From Formicarius rufipectus (lineage: Eukaryota; Chordata; Aves; Passeriformes; Formicariidae): a stretch of DNA of 64,000 nt. The translations under genes were made by a program, and so were the position numbers. How positions within the stretch are numbered: the stretch's first letter is position 1; each line of letters begins with the position of its first letter. Below are positions 12,571 through 25,673 of the stretch, one piece after another. The stretch lies in NCBI GenBank assembly GCA_013399695.1, contig VXAU01000683.1, positions 325,969 through 389,968 of the forward strand, read 5' to 3'. Below the pieces are notes generated by a model. The model made no database searches and was not told the DNA's origin. It was given only the letters and a program-made list of their open reading frames with translations.

Positions 12571-15500
12571 CAACTTTAATCTTGTACTTTTTATTTTTTT
12601 CCCTAATGAAAGCTCATTCATTTTGTTAAGATAATGTGAGGAATTGTAAAAAGAACACACTATGTTAAAATGGCTTAAAATCTTTATTCTCACTCAACAT
12701 TAATGACTTGTGACTAGAAAACTTGAACTAATTTTTTAACGGTTTAAAAGCAGCTTTTAAAACGCATTCAAATTTTAAAGCTCATACATGAAACACATTG
12801 TAAATTATTTTAGAAACTGTAATAAATCCAGTGCTTGATAAATGCAAAGACTTTTGGCTTACGTATCTTCTGAAACTGTTCAGGTAAAACACCTCAGACT
12901 TGCAACACCACAGACTTTAATCTATTTCTCTAAAAGAACACTAAAGCCTACTGAAAGATAATGCATTATGTTATTTAGAGGCACCTATTGATAGTACAAA
13001 TCCTGATATTATGCATCATTCTCTTAAAAAAAATTAAGAGCTGTCAATATACTAATCCAAGTCTGTTAATAAAATAATATATGAGGAACATGGTGCTGAG
13101 ATCACAATGCTGAACTACTCAGAGCACTCTGAACATGAGATTAGATGCTGCTCTGAAAAAAAAGTTCCATAAAGCAGTCTGAGGAAAAAAAAATTCCAGA
13201 GCAAGTACCAGCAAAAAAGGAAGAGGATACATAGGGGCAAGTCCTTATGCTGAAAAAACCCCCAGAGGTGACCCAAGTAACCGAAGAGGAGAATGGATTT
13301 CATGTGTAGGTTCTTTTAATACAATGTAGGATCACTGTAGTGAACAACAAAACGTACTAATAAGAATGAAGAGAGACATTAAAATACATCAAAGGACGTT
13401 TCAGGACAGTGGGCCCAAACATTAGCATTGCACAGCATTAGTGTTTCATTCAATATTGTTTCCCTTTTTTTCCTTCAGAGCCTCACCAGAGAGAAAAGCT
13501 GCCAGAAAACACTCATTTTGTACATATGCAAGACATATCTCTCCATGCAAAATTCAGCAAGCCAAACGCAAAGTTACATGAGCTAAATAGAAGACAAAAA
13601 GGCATGAAGCTTGTAGCTGAGCAATACATCATTTTAATTGCAGGTACAACTCTGGCTCTTTTTGTTAGGCAGAAGTTCCTGATGAAAAATATCAACTCAA
13701 TCTTTATGAGTTACTAATTAAATCTTCACTAGAGTGCTAAGGCTCTGCTAAAAACAAGCAATGAAAAAATGGTGATGCTTTTATTCCTCATTCCAGCCCT
13801 GAGCAGGCAGAAAGCTGTGGACCCAGAGTTGCTTATTTCCATGTCAATGTCTTAAGTGCCTCTCCCTTCTCGGCTTAGCTGGAAAGATGGGGATGGAACC
13901 CATCTCGAACCATTCTGAGCCAAAGAAGACCAAAACAAAACTTACTATCCCCTCCAAAAGATTTAATAATGTTTGATTTGCTCAAATTCTACCTCAGCAG
14001 TCTCTGAGGACATTTTTTTCCACTTTTACCAACAATGGTTTTGCATGAGATTTACACTGAATTTGAAATGTCAAGGTACCTACTTTTCCTTACCAACTAC
14101 AGGAACCTGAAGCACTAAATGTCAGCCTGCTCACCTAGACAGATGCACTGATTCTGCTTTTATTTTTTTTCTTTGACATGGCAAAGACAGACGCTTTAAA
14201 CACCACTTGAAAGCATGCAAGTGATATGGACAGTCAAACCAGAAGGAACACTCGGAAGAAGAAAAAAAAAAACAAAACAAAAACCAAAAACAAGCTACCA
14301 TGGGTAAATGATAAAGATTTAACAAAAACTCCTGACTGCTGGCCTTTGGTGGACACATCAGATAAATTAAAATACAGCTTAAACAGCAATGCTGAATTTC
14401 TCCTGCTTTATGATAAGGAGCTTTAGCTATTTAATTTTGTGCATTTGCTTGGCAGATAATGTTCCAAGGTACAAGCTACATAATCTATGCACTAGCATAG
14501 GACTCTTGGTAATTGAAGTTATCTACCTGCAGCTCCAAGAAGTTCATAGAAGAACATATGTGCAAATTGATTTGATGGGTACCACAGCCTTGAAGGGTTG
14601 AAGAGTATACAGACATGCAACAGAGCAGCCTTGTAACATCTTAAATAGTTCCACCTTTAACATTACAATAGAACCTAATTATGGCAAAAGAAACATTCTC
14701 CAGAAGCACATGTATGATGCCAGTTAAGAGTGTTAAGTGGTGGCACCAGGAGATAAAATAAGCTATATTAAATAACAGTGCTAGTGTCTCTAAGAATCTT
14801 TTGCACACCCTCTCCTCTCCCGTGCAACTCAGTAGGGTTACATAGTGCACTTTACACCATGGACCAGACATGGCTGTGAAAGCTGTATTTATGTCACCCT
14901 CCAAAGTTCTAAACCAAGTTTATGTGATTTGAGGTGGCTCATCCAACCTCGGCTTCCCCTTCCAGCAGAGGGGAGGGAGAGAAGAAGACCGAATAGATCT
15001 CCCCGTATAAGCACTTAACTTTCTCAAGTCTTCACACATACATCTTTTAAAATTACAGGTTTAAAGTGAAAATAAATACTCAATGCACTGAAAATTGTGA
15101 AACACTGCCCCCCCCCATATTATCTATCTTTAGAGACCTTCCATAAATCACACCATTAGAGGTGGACAATGAAACTGGTTCAAATGCTATTTCTCAGGGC
15201 ACTGAAAATACCTCATGAGGTATTCTATCATCGCACCTTAAACACCAATTTATCATACAAACAACGACAAAAAAAATCAGAATGCACACCTACACCACTT
15301 ACGAACCTGTACACCCTTCTCTAATGGTGGGAAAGCTGCACAGTCATAAAGGCAACAAATGCATCTTTTAATTCATGGCTTTATATTCTGAAAATCATTA
15401 AGATTGCTAAATTTATCTACTAAAGAGTAAAACCATCAACCCTTTTGGTAAGCAATAAACCTCAAGAGATAAAGAGAATCTGTTTAGTAAAATAATACCT

Positions 15501-18333
15501 ATCCCAGCTGGTTTGGATATACCTAGCTGGATACATTTATGCCAGCTGCAGTAACAGTAAAAAGCAAGGACAGACTTTTCCCTGGTTTCCATCACAGCCA
15601 GAACTGCTATATGGAGTCACTTATCATAACAGAAACACATGCTTAGGAGTAATTACTAAAAAATACCTTACTCTGTACTTTTCACTAGATTTGACTGTGC
15701 AGATTAATTTAAAGCATAAAATCAAATGATAGGTTAAACCTTGGACTTGGCTGTTTTCAGAAGGACACTTACTATGTGCTGACACACCTGCTTTCCTGCC
15801 TCTTCTGTATTTCTTGAATTCATTTATCAAAGAAACAATCTTATTCTTGTCTTTTGGAAACAGCCACTGGAGAGAACTGAATCATATATTAACAAGTAGC
15901 CTTTTGGCTCTGTTGTATTCAAAGAAGTGCCATGTACAGGATGACACTCAAGATTATTTTTCTTTCTATCTAACATCACATTTTTTGTCATATTTGTGAA
16001 GAACTCACTGAAGCAGGCATCTTCAGTCCTGTGGCTTTTTGATCCTAGTTAGATTGTTGGGTTTTTTTAAGTGTCTACATATCTATGCATTAGTATTTCA
16101 CACTAAGGAAAAAAAGAGTCTTCTGAATAATTATTTCCTCAGAACTACGGTTCATCACCTTAACTTGTGGTTTGTTTTTTATCAGACACACAGTGTTAAA
16201 ACACTCGCTATTTCTAGCCAGAAAAACAAAAAGTCAAAAGAAAATACAAGTAGAGCTTATTAGCATTCTACTATGTATTTTAGCCCCAATAGTTTACTTT
16301 GATAGCTGATAATGATAAAAAGTTGATAAAATAATTTAAATTGCAACATTTACACATTCAGTTTTAAAAGAAATACATGTGCAATCTTTTTCAGATATTG
16401 AAGTTCTCGCTATCAGTTTTTTGCAGGGATAACTTTAAAGTTTTTATCTGGTATGAGCTGGAGCTAACAATATTTGGTTTTAAAATGAAGTTACATTGCA
16501 AATAATAAGCTCAACATTTCACAGATACATATAATATATAACCAAATTTTGAATAATTTAAATACACATCATTAAACATTCTCTTTCTTCCACGGTTACA
16601 AAATTTTAAGTTTTACGTGCTTACTTTCCTATTTAAAAAAAAAAAAAAGTGGCAAGTGGAAATTCTGATTTACTAAGAACTTTACGCAATTCTTCAGAAC
16701 CCTCCATGTATCTAACCAAATGACTATAAATATGTCAAATCTTTCATCTATTAGGATTCCGTCTCTGCATAATTATTTCAGCTAGATATTCCTGTAAGAT
16801 ATAATGGAAGAAGGACTAAAACAGTATGAAATATTTAAACCAGGGGATAAAGATGGGGGATGAAGTCAGTGAAACCATTACAATTTCTCGGTATTTCAGC
16901 TTTCAAGTTCCCTTTAAATGCATAAAGAGAAGATGAAACACAACCGCTGTGACTCAAGTTCTGATTTCAGTTGCAGGTCCATAAACCACTGCAATATAAG
17001 AGCCATTCCAGACCCATACCAGAGCAACTAAGATCTGGCTCTACATTTTTGGTATCATCATGCATATTTTTAAAATCATAGTGGAAATTTTTGTTATGGT
17101 CACCAGAACAAAATATTAAAAAAACTAATTATTTCAAACCCCTATGTCCTTACTTCCCTCCTTGGTCAAGCCAGTCAACGAACCACAGCATTATCTTTCA
17201 TGCTGCTTCTAAATATATTCTCTTAAACTCACCAGCCAGCTTATATGGAAAGCAGGGTAAAAGACTTTATGCAAACTGAATACCTTCATTTGAACGATTT
17301 ATTGCTAGGAAAACTTTATGTTCGATATATAGGGTAATGAGCAGAGTATCAGCAGAAAGCCAGAACCGATCTATGATTATTACAGAAAGGCAGGTCTAAA
17401 CCTCTGAATAAAGGACAAGGACATTTGCACTGCTGTTCTGCCACCAAAAAAAACCAAAACATTGCACACACAGCACTTAAAAGCTAATTGCTTTCAAACC
17501 TTTTAAACCAACTCTAATATTTTGTGATTAAATAATAATACATGTTATAAAAATAATTATTTTATTAGTACAGTAAACAAATCTAACACTTGACTACTGC
17601 TATGGAGTTCAATTTTTCATGAAATACATATTTTTAAACTCTGCTGGTTAAACACTGAAGTTACACACTTGATAAATTACTTCAGCATAAAGGCAACTAC
17701 ATGCATGTCATTAACGCATCAAAACAATTACTGTATTTTCTAAATCATTAGAGTTTCAGTATGAAAGGCCCTATAAAACCAACTCATAACAAACCATCCA
17801 TAAAGCAGACCCCAGTCAGCATTCAGAAAAAAAAAACCATTCTCATAATGAAAAGTTTAGCAGTAGTCGTGGAGCAGCAACATTGTGCACCACAAAAGCA
17901 GAGGAGAAATGAAAAGAAAGGAATCCTGTGTGAGAAGTAATGTTTTAATATGGTTTGAAAAATGGTGAAGCTCCTCAACAGGGAATCTCTTTGCTATGTT
18001 TCAGAAAGTAACTTTTCAATTGCTATCCACCCAGAGTTTGCTACAGCTCAGTAAATCTACTTAATGTAGTCATCTGTGTCTTAGGCATGTCTGCTTCTGA
18101 CTGCACACTCTTCAGGATCCCGTAGATGTCATCTTGTAAAGTTTGCAGTGAGCAGAACACCTCTTTACAAACACCTCTTGGCTCATGTAAGTCTGTATCA
18201 ATGGTTGAGACGCAAGATCTTCCTTCACAGTTTGCCTACTGTGCTCACAGATCTTCCAGCCTATTGACATCTTATTACCCACACAACACATGAAATTAAA
18301 AGATTACTAAACTATATAATGAAAATTAGGGGG
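12571..18333. other. Unique AT-rich noncoding DNA, no gene recognised
   Basis: No gene or element is recognised. Small landmarks are an A/C tract at 14262-14292, a nine-C run at 15108-15116 and an A-run at about 16635-16648. Open frames are short and unremarkable. Several sections are dense in TAAT-type cores and could contain conserved noncoding elements, but that cannot be judged from one sequence. Confidence 0.55.
14262..14292. repeat. A/C-only low-complexity tract
   Basis: A run of A with scattered C (AAAACAAAACAAAAACC type). It is one of ten such tracts on the plus strand of this window and has no visible target duplication. Confidence 0.8.
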
Positions 18334-18476
18334 AAAAAAAAAACAACAAACAAAACAAAACAAAAACCAGGAAAAAAACCCCAAAACCAGACACAAAAAA
18401 AACCCAAACAAAAAACAAAACAAAAACCAAACAAATGAAAACAAACAAACAAAACCACAAAAAAAACCCACAAAAT
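18334..18476. repeat. Long A/C-only low-complexity tract (CAAAA-type)
   Basis: About 140 bases are made almost wholly of A and C, in units such as CAAAA, CAAAC and ACCCC, broken by very few G or T. The minus strand is correspondingly T/G-only. It is probably an expanded and degenerate CAAAA simple repeat. No TE boundary is visible at either side. Confidence 0.85.
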
Positions 18477-21400
18477 GCCAAGTCTTAAGTATTTTACAAT
18501 AAGAAATTTAAGTCAATCAGGACACAAAACCAATTCTTATTGTTAAAATAGGTCTGAAATTCATAAAGATAACTCTGCCTGCATATTGCTAGTTGCTTAC
18601 TTTTTTTAAGAGAAGTATATTCATATCTAACCCAGGTGCCCAAGTAGGAAGATGAAAGTTGGAGGGCTGTTTTCTCATCTGACACTTTCCTCAGATGTAT
18701 ACAGTGCACGTGGAGGTGTTTCTTGGTTAATGAGTGCTGGCTTTACCTACAGATCATGAAGAAAGTTGAACCTGTCATGTAGCATCCTTGAAGGTCAAAA
18801 TGAACTCTAAAACAGGCTCAGTTTCAAACATAATACCTACCTACACTTACACAATAAACAACTTGCTAATGTCCACATCCTTGAGGAACAAAAGAAACCA
18901 ACAACAAACCCATTGTTTTACCCAAACGTTTCTGCTACCTTCAGTCTTCACCAAGCAACTGACACAACACTCTCTGTTCAGTCCCTTTCAAGACTAAGAA
19001 ATTCCTTGTTTCACAACAAACTCAGAGATCAAGATTTTGTTGACTTTTGACAAAATAGGCCAACACAATCAGGTTTATGATGGAACAACGCAGGAAGCAA
19101 TGTCAGAGGTCCAGGTCCACGGAGGCACATCAAGTTTTATCCAACGCTTTGTTATTGGATTACAGCACACATGCTCTCCTTTGGCTGATCTGTAGCTCCA
19201 CTCTAGGGATATATACAAGGGAGTTGCTGCCTCTGAAGTAACGACAAAACATGCTGTTTATTCCAGCTTCTATGGGCATTGCAAAATAATCCCTGTCAAT
19301 GCACAGTTAGTATAAAAATTCATCAATTTCCACAAAAAAATCTGAAATTGGTCTGATAGGGACAACTCTGAGATTTTTCTAGGGTTTTATGACACATCAG
19401 CATTATATACCTGGGGAATAAATAAACTGAACAAACACAAGAATAATTTTTTGAGTGATTCTTTAAGTCATTCTGTATGTACTGTAAGTTGAAATATGAA
19501 CTTATAAACTGCTTCTGAGATTCTAACCTCCAGGTTTAATCGCAATGAATAAAAAAATAAAAATATAATTTGGCACCCAACTGTGAAAACAAACCACTAT
19601 TTTCTGTTTTGGAAAAACAAAACAGATTTTGCTTTCAGCTCATTCGTCATGAAACATAATGTGGGAAGAAGCAGCTTTAAACTGCTGCTTTTAAGTGCCA
19701 CTTGGAGGCACGGCTACTTAGAAAATTAAACCCATAATACATTACATTACAAATGCAATTCCAGGTCTCCTTGATATTAACCTCATGTTCTAAACACAAT
19801 CTAATTTGACTCAGCTGCCTGTCAGAAAACTACAGAAAGCAAGATTTTGTAACTTTCCCACTACAACACAGTATGATGAGGGGGTTCTTCTAACAACCTA
19901 ATGCTATTGCACTAAAAATCACTACTTGATTTTAGAGATGTCAGCATATTTTTTGTTATTACAGATTTGCAATGTTCCATACTGCCTAGATACCACAATT
20001 TCTCTCTGCATTTCAAATGTTGGCAGTGGTAGCACTTCTACTATGGTGGCATGAAGCAACATGAAGACTCAGCCTCCAGTGTACCAGGCACTACATATCT
20101 CTGGAGGCAGACTGCCACAAACACCTTGCAAAACAGCCAAGGCAGAAGGAAGAAACTAAAGGTAAAACATTCCCTCTTCCATCTCTCCTGCCCATCTCCC
20201 CAGAGCTTCCCTGCCCTGGATCCAGCGAGTAGACACTAACCTGCTTTCGCAGTGAGAAGCTGCACCATGGAGCTGGGAACGACATGCCACGCACTACTGC
20301 TCCTGGGCTCTTCAGTTTGCTATGAGACCTTACATGGTGCGCACACAACTGCAGAACAGGTCACATCTGCTGCTCACAAGCAGTCTTACCTGCAGATGGA
20401 AATATGGAACCCTCTCTCTAAGATGGTCTCCCTCAAATCCAGGCATGAAGTTGTGGAAAGGGGCAGACCTGCCAGTTACAAGGGGCCAGAGATTTGAAAT
20501 CACCTTCTCCAACAAGATTAACCCAGGAATTAAAGTCTAAACATGTCTTTGCTGTGTACCTTGGTTGGTTTTAGGTGGTGAAAGGGAAGCCTGAGGCAGA
20601 AGGGTAAGAGGCAAAGACAGCTTTCTCCCTAGGGACAGCACATTTCACAGATTCATGAGATCTTAAAACCTGTTAAACTCTGGGCTCACAACTAGAAGCT
20701 CTGCAAGAGCACAAAGGACAGCTCTGGAGGAGTCCAGACAAAACAGACACTAAAGTTACTTCATGCTTTTCTAGGTCTGGCTTACACAAATGACATCACC
20801 CTGTAAGTTCTCCTGTTAGCAAACCCCCATGGATGCTACAACCAAGGGCTGATGAAAAATGAAGCATTAGGAAGGATGCACATTCTGCATCCCTTGGTGC
20901 AGGATGATCAGCCATAAGCAAGTGATAGACTGTTTTGCTCTACAGAGCTGAACACTTACCACATAACCTCATGCTTTCAACCCAGACAGTGTACAGCTGG
21001 TAAAGTTATTCCTGGACAATAATTTTATTATTTTTAATAGGGAGGAATGAGGAAAAATAGCAGAAACTACAGAACAAAAAGCCTGATAGATAGATAGTTA
21101 AAAATTAACAAAGAACATTTATAAATCAGACTCCTTGCCAAAAATGTTAATTCAGTCAGAGATGTAGTGTGTATGAGCAAGACAGCACAGCCATTAACAT
21201 AAATTTAGAGTCAGTATTGCTTTTTGAGTCATCAAAGTGACATATAATGGGGAAATCTGATTTCTTGAATTGCCCCTCAATCACAATGAGAAGATAACCA
21301 GCTCAGCAACCCAAGGTTAGGCACAACATTGGTTAAACATGCTACTTAAAACTATTTTGTCTCTACGCAACAAAAGATTCCCCCGAAATTCTGTTGTCAG

Positions 21401-22635
21401 AATTGTGACGGATAAGTGAAATTCTGCAATCTGATACTGATCTACAGTATCCTCCATTAACCATATTAAAGTTTCATTTCATATATTTGGAGATAGAAAA
21501 ACCCCCAATGAACACCCCAAGTCCATCCCAACTCAGCAAATTCATTGCTGCAATTTGTAAACTAAACAAATACACAGTTTTTCTTACTATCTATCTGAAG
21601 GTATCTCTGAAGATACTCTAGTAGGAAAGGAAACAAAATCCTATTACACATTTAGAAATTTAATTTTTTGAATCAAAACTTTAGAACAAGGATTTGTAAT
21701 ACATTATTTGAAATGTAGTTGAATCTTTGCTGTGGTTTTCTCCAGCTTGCTCCAGGAATTTAAGGAACTCATCTCAGAAAACGTGTCAAACAGAGCCAGT
21801 TGAAGAGCACAGGCCCTTCAGTGTATGTCAAACAGACATATGTGCTGTAAATTAAGAGCACTATCCCCAGCTTTTATGAGGTGTCATCAGGCAGCTTCCC
21901 TACCACTGCAGGATACATGAGTTGTTGACAGCTACAGTCCTCACACTTGCCCCCCTCTTCTCTACTTCCCTGCCCAGTTGATGAAAATCTTAGAGCACCA
22001 AGTGTTCCCTCTTTGTGTAAATAAACTAAGAGCTCAGGATGTAACGCAGCCCACAATTCCCCAGCTAAAAGCTAACCTGAACTGGACTCATCTCCACAAG
22101 GAAGGAACACATGACAGGAGATTACAAGGGAAAAACCCTGAGGGGACTCATTATAGACCCAGCCTACGTGCTTTTCCATTAAAGTCAGTCTCCCCACATA
22201 ACTGGGTAAGCAGTATAAATACTTCTTTGTTTTTTTTGCTGTTAAACATAACTGAAAGTCCATGTCACAATAAACAGTCTAATAGTTTAAGGCCCCCCAT
22301 ACAGTTTTTAAAAGGACAAAAGTAATAAATTATTTCTTTACTCTGCTTTGCTGTGTATGCTGTCACGTCTCCAGGACTTCCATTAATGCTCCCAGTGCTC
22401 CTTTATTTTTCCACCTGTTGCTGGCAGGCCTAAGATGCTACCAGTAACATGCTCCAAAATGCTTACTACTCTTGCCAAGTACAGAAGCAGCACTCCCAAT
22501 TCTTCTGGTGTGCATCATATAACTTGGTTTTATATGGGGTTTTTGGAAGAGGTGGGAATACAAAGCAGCATAAGCAGAGAGTAGGATTAGCCAGATGTAG
22601 GTAGGTATGCAGCCACTCTGGACCTGAAGACATTG
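18477..22635. other. Unique noncoding DNA, no gene recognised
   Basis: No gene or mobile element is recognised. A slightly GC-richer patch at about 20040-20520 carries overlapping short frames on both strands, with no family resemblance. A GATA run (three units) lies near 21088. The remainder is ordinary AT-rich sequence. Confidence 0.5.
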
Positions 22636-22745
22636 CAGAATCAATAGAAAAGTCTGGATTGAAGGGGTTTGGAGATTATCCAACATAACCTTCTGTTCAA
22701 AGGAGGGTCCAGATCGGGTTATGCACAGCCCTTTCAAGCCAATTC
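22636..22745 (-). mobile_element. CR1 LINE fragment, diverged 3' end (minus strand)
   Basis: The plus strand reads CAGAATCAATAG, then GGAGATTATCCAACATAACC, then TTCAAAGGAGGGTCCAGAT. These line up in order with the reverse complement of the CR1 3' end: octamers, 'gagatcatccaacccaacc' and 'caaagcagggtc'. The copy is clearly more diverged than the other CR1 pieces here, and its outer limit near 22745 is approximate. It contains the end of a 99-codon minus-strand frame that therefore should not be read as a gene. Confidence 0.68.
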
Positions 22746-25446
22746 TTAACTATTTACAGTGAAATACTATGTTTTTATCCAATCCTCCTTTTCAAATTAG
22801 GTAACAAGTATAAGAACACTTAAATACCAGATGGGTGCTGACGTTAATGGAGGCCTTTCATTTTGACTGATTTTCATGCATTAAGTCTTTTCCCTTAAGG
22901 AATAACAATTTCTAACACAATTTCAACACAGAAAGCAAATGCAAGGTTAAAAAGTTGCTTCCAAATCACCCTCTAATCCTCTTGCTCTAGAGTTTTATAG
23001 TAATGTGAAGATAACAAACAATAAAAATGCAGCTCCAGAGAGACTTTACCAAAGCATCCTAGAGACTCTGTATTCCAGTTGCCATTTGGTAAAAAACCCA
23101 AGCCACCGCACTGTTTTCCAGCTAGAGACAGAAAGAAGCTGCCGAGCTGTTTTATAATTATTTTGTGACAGTTGAGACAGAAATAGAATACTCTGTTTGT
23201 GTTGGACTTAGGTCTGTCCAAAGCTTGCTGATATCAATCAACTTCAACGAGCACTAGATCAGATCCACACCTGAGAATGTAAGCAATTTAATTAAGGCTT
23301 TGTCAATCCCAAAGTTTGTTCAAGAAGCAGCTGGCCACTAAATGAATAGGACAGGTTGTTCTTTTAAACTTGTAAGGCTCTCCCTCAAGAGCCACAGCAA
23401 ACACTTTAGGTCCTCAATCTACAGTTAAGGTTAATTTGTTTTAACAATGTCCTAACCAGCTAGGATGTGCTGGGTATTGATGAGCAAGAAACCAGAACAG
23501 AGCCTTGATAACCTGAAGGGCAAACTGAGTTTTCAACTGACTCCTGGGATACTGGAAAAAGAACAGTTGGGAGAAGGAAAATTTTTCACTGAAGCGTCAG
23601 GAAAGGTCTGAAATGCTAACTGTGAAGAACAGATAACTACAGGAGATGCATTTAGAAAGAGAAGAATTACAACCAATTGGAAGGCTCAAGGGGTGGTTCC
23701 ATTAAGAAACTCAACGTAAGATTAAGACCATAGGAATAAAGATCCTTTGAATGTCAGTTTTGTTAAAAGGAGTATTTTAAGAAGAAAAAGAAATGTGACT
23801 TCAAGTTGTGAAAGAAGGCTTTTTCTTCCCCTGAACTCTGCATCTGATTGCTGAAATAGGTGCTATTTGCCCTTTCAGAAGACACCTCTATGGATTTATC
23901 AAAGACTTTTAGTGGGATATGAGTATCACCATCTACTTGTTAGGAAGAATGACCCCAGTATTTTAAGATATGCCTGGACCACCAGCTCTCAAGACACAAG
24001 AGTAGCTGCTGAGCAGGCACTTCATCTCTGAAAGCTGTGATCACCTATTCTGAACTTGATGTTGGGAAGCAAAAGAATAGACTCTACAGGCAAATGATGA
24101 AGTCAGGCACTTAACAGTTGCTCATGAAACAAATCAAATATGTCTATCCCATATATAGACAAGACATGATCTATATCATTAAATGTGTATGAAGAAGTGC
24201 TAAGCAGTAACACTTCTTGTAACATAATCAACAACAAACCAAACAAAATACATTGCCAAAGTAATTATGAGGGGAAAAAAAATGTTGATTTACAATCTGG
24301 AATTTGCTTTTATTACTGAAGGTTCCTCTCACAAATATCACTGAAGGAAGTAGATACAAGCATAGCATCTAGAAGAAAAACCACCAGTAAAAAAGACAAG
24401 AAAATAGAAGCACCTAAATAACAAGGGGTTAGATGGTAAAAAATGAAACTTATTAATTTTCAACCGAATTCAAAGTGTTTCAACACCAAACACTGGCAAA
24501 ATTAACATGTCCCATGAAAACTGTTTCATGCTATAAAATCAAATTTCAAGGAACATTAAAAAAATAGGAATCCTAATTTCTTCTGACTCTATTAAATCAC
24601 GAAGTACATTGAGGATCTTAAACTTCCTAATCTGAAAAGAGACTTTTGGGTACTATTAGCCATTGCAAAATTCTGTGTTAACTTTTCTTAGAATATTATC
24701 AAAACCAGGATCTTTTGCGTTATGTACCCAAACTGTGGTTAAGTAAGCTGGGTTTTGTGAATGTTGTTGCTCATGTAGTTTAGCAAAATCAAAATCCTCT
24801 TTGTTTTTTAGCATACAAATTAATTTTGATCCATGAACAGTCCTTGAACTGTACAAAGAAGGTGTTTCTATCAGCATCTGAAGTATACAGAAAACTTACA
24901 ACAAAAATCCAGCTGAACACACTACCAACCACTCTTGGCTTATTTCTTCATGTTGTAAAATTTCCATTTATGTTCCTTAGCAGCTCCAACTTTTTTCACT
25001 TTAAAAGGAAAGTATTATCAGGGCTAAGTATGCATTTCAAAAATTTCACTGATTTTTTTTATATGCTGATGTAAAGCTTCCCAACTTATTTGTTATTAAA
25101 ACACAGAGTCATAAACTCAAACTCAGGATATTTACTGCACTGTAATTTTTAACCCCCAACAGAATCATCTACAGCCACTCTCTTTAAGAAAAATTAATAG
25201 AACAGTAAACTCAGGTACAGCTAATACCAGCTATCTGCAATTACTTTCAACACGGGCTTTCATACCACTGCGGCATCACCTTCATGCTGAGATGAAAAAA
25301 GAGCATTTCTAGGAAACTAACAAAGAATAGTATTCCTCATAGTGAATCATCTCCTCCTTACTGTGAACCATTTAGGCAGTTGTCTCAGATGTACACCCGC
25401 CAAAGAGGTCAGATAAACTCCTGCAACTATTGTACTCAAAGTATTT
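22746..25446. other. Unique noncoding DNA, no gene recognised
   Basis: No gene is recognised. The stretch 23230-24000 is purine-rich and has almost no open frames, which might reflect an old, unrecognisable element. I cannot support more than that. Confidence 0.5.
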
Positions 25447-25673
25447 CACAGAATCACAGAATATGCTGAGTTGGAAGGGATCTACAAGGAATATCAAGTC
25501 CAACCCTTAGCCACGCACAGGACCATCTCCAAGAGTCACACCATGTGCTTGAGAGCATTGTCTTGAGTTCTGTCAGGCTTGGTGCTGTGACCATTTCCCC
25601 AGGGAGACTGTTCCAGTACCCAAACATCCTACGGATGAAGAACCCTTTTCTAATATCTAACCTAAACCTCCCC
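25447..25673 (-). mobile_element. CR1 LINE fragment, 3' end (minus strand)
   Basis: This starts with CACAGAATCACAGAATATG and continues in register with a well-known avian CR1 3' segment: TGAGTTGGAAGGGATCTACA, AAGTCCAACC, CACACCATGTGCTTGAGAGC, TCTGTCAGGCTTGGTGCTGT, GAGACTGTTCCAGTACCCAA, then 'gaagaacccttttctaatatctaacctaaacctcc' at about 25637-25670. It ends at 25673 and is followed by an A/C tract. Minus-strand frames at 25454-25717 lie wholly inside this element and are not genes. Confidence 0.93.
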
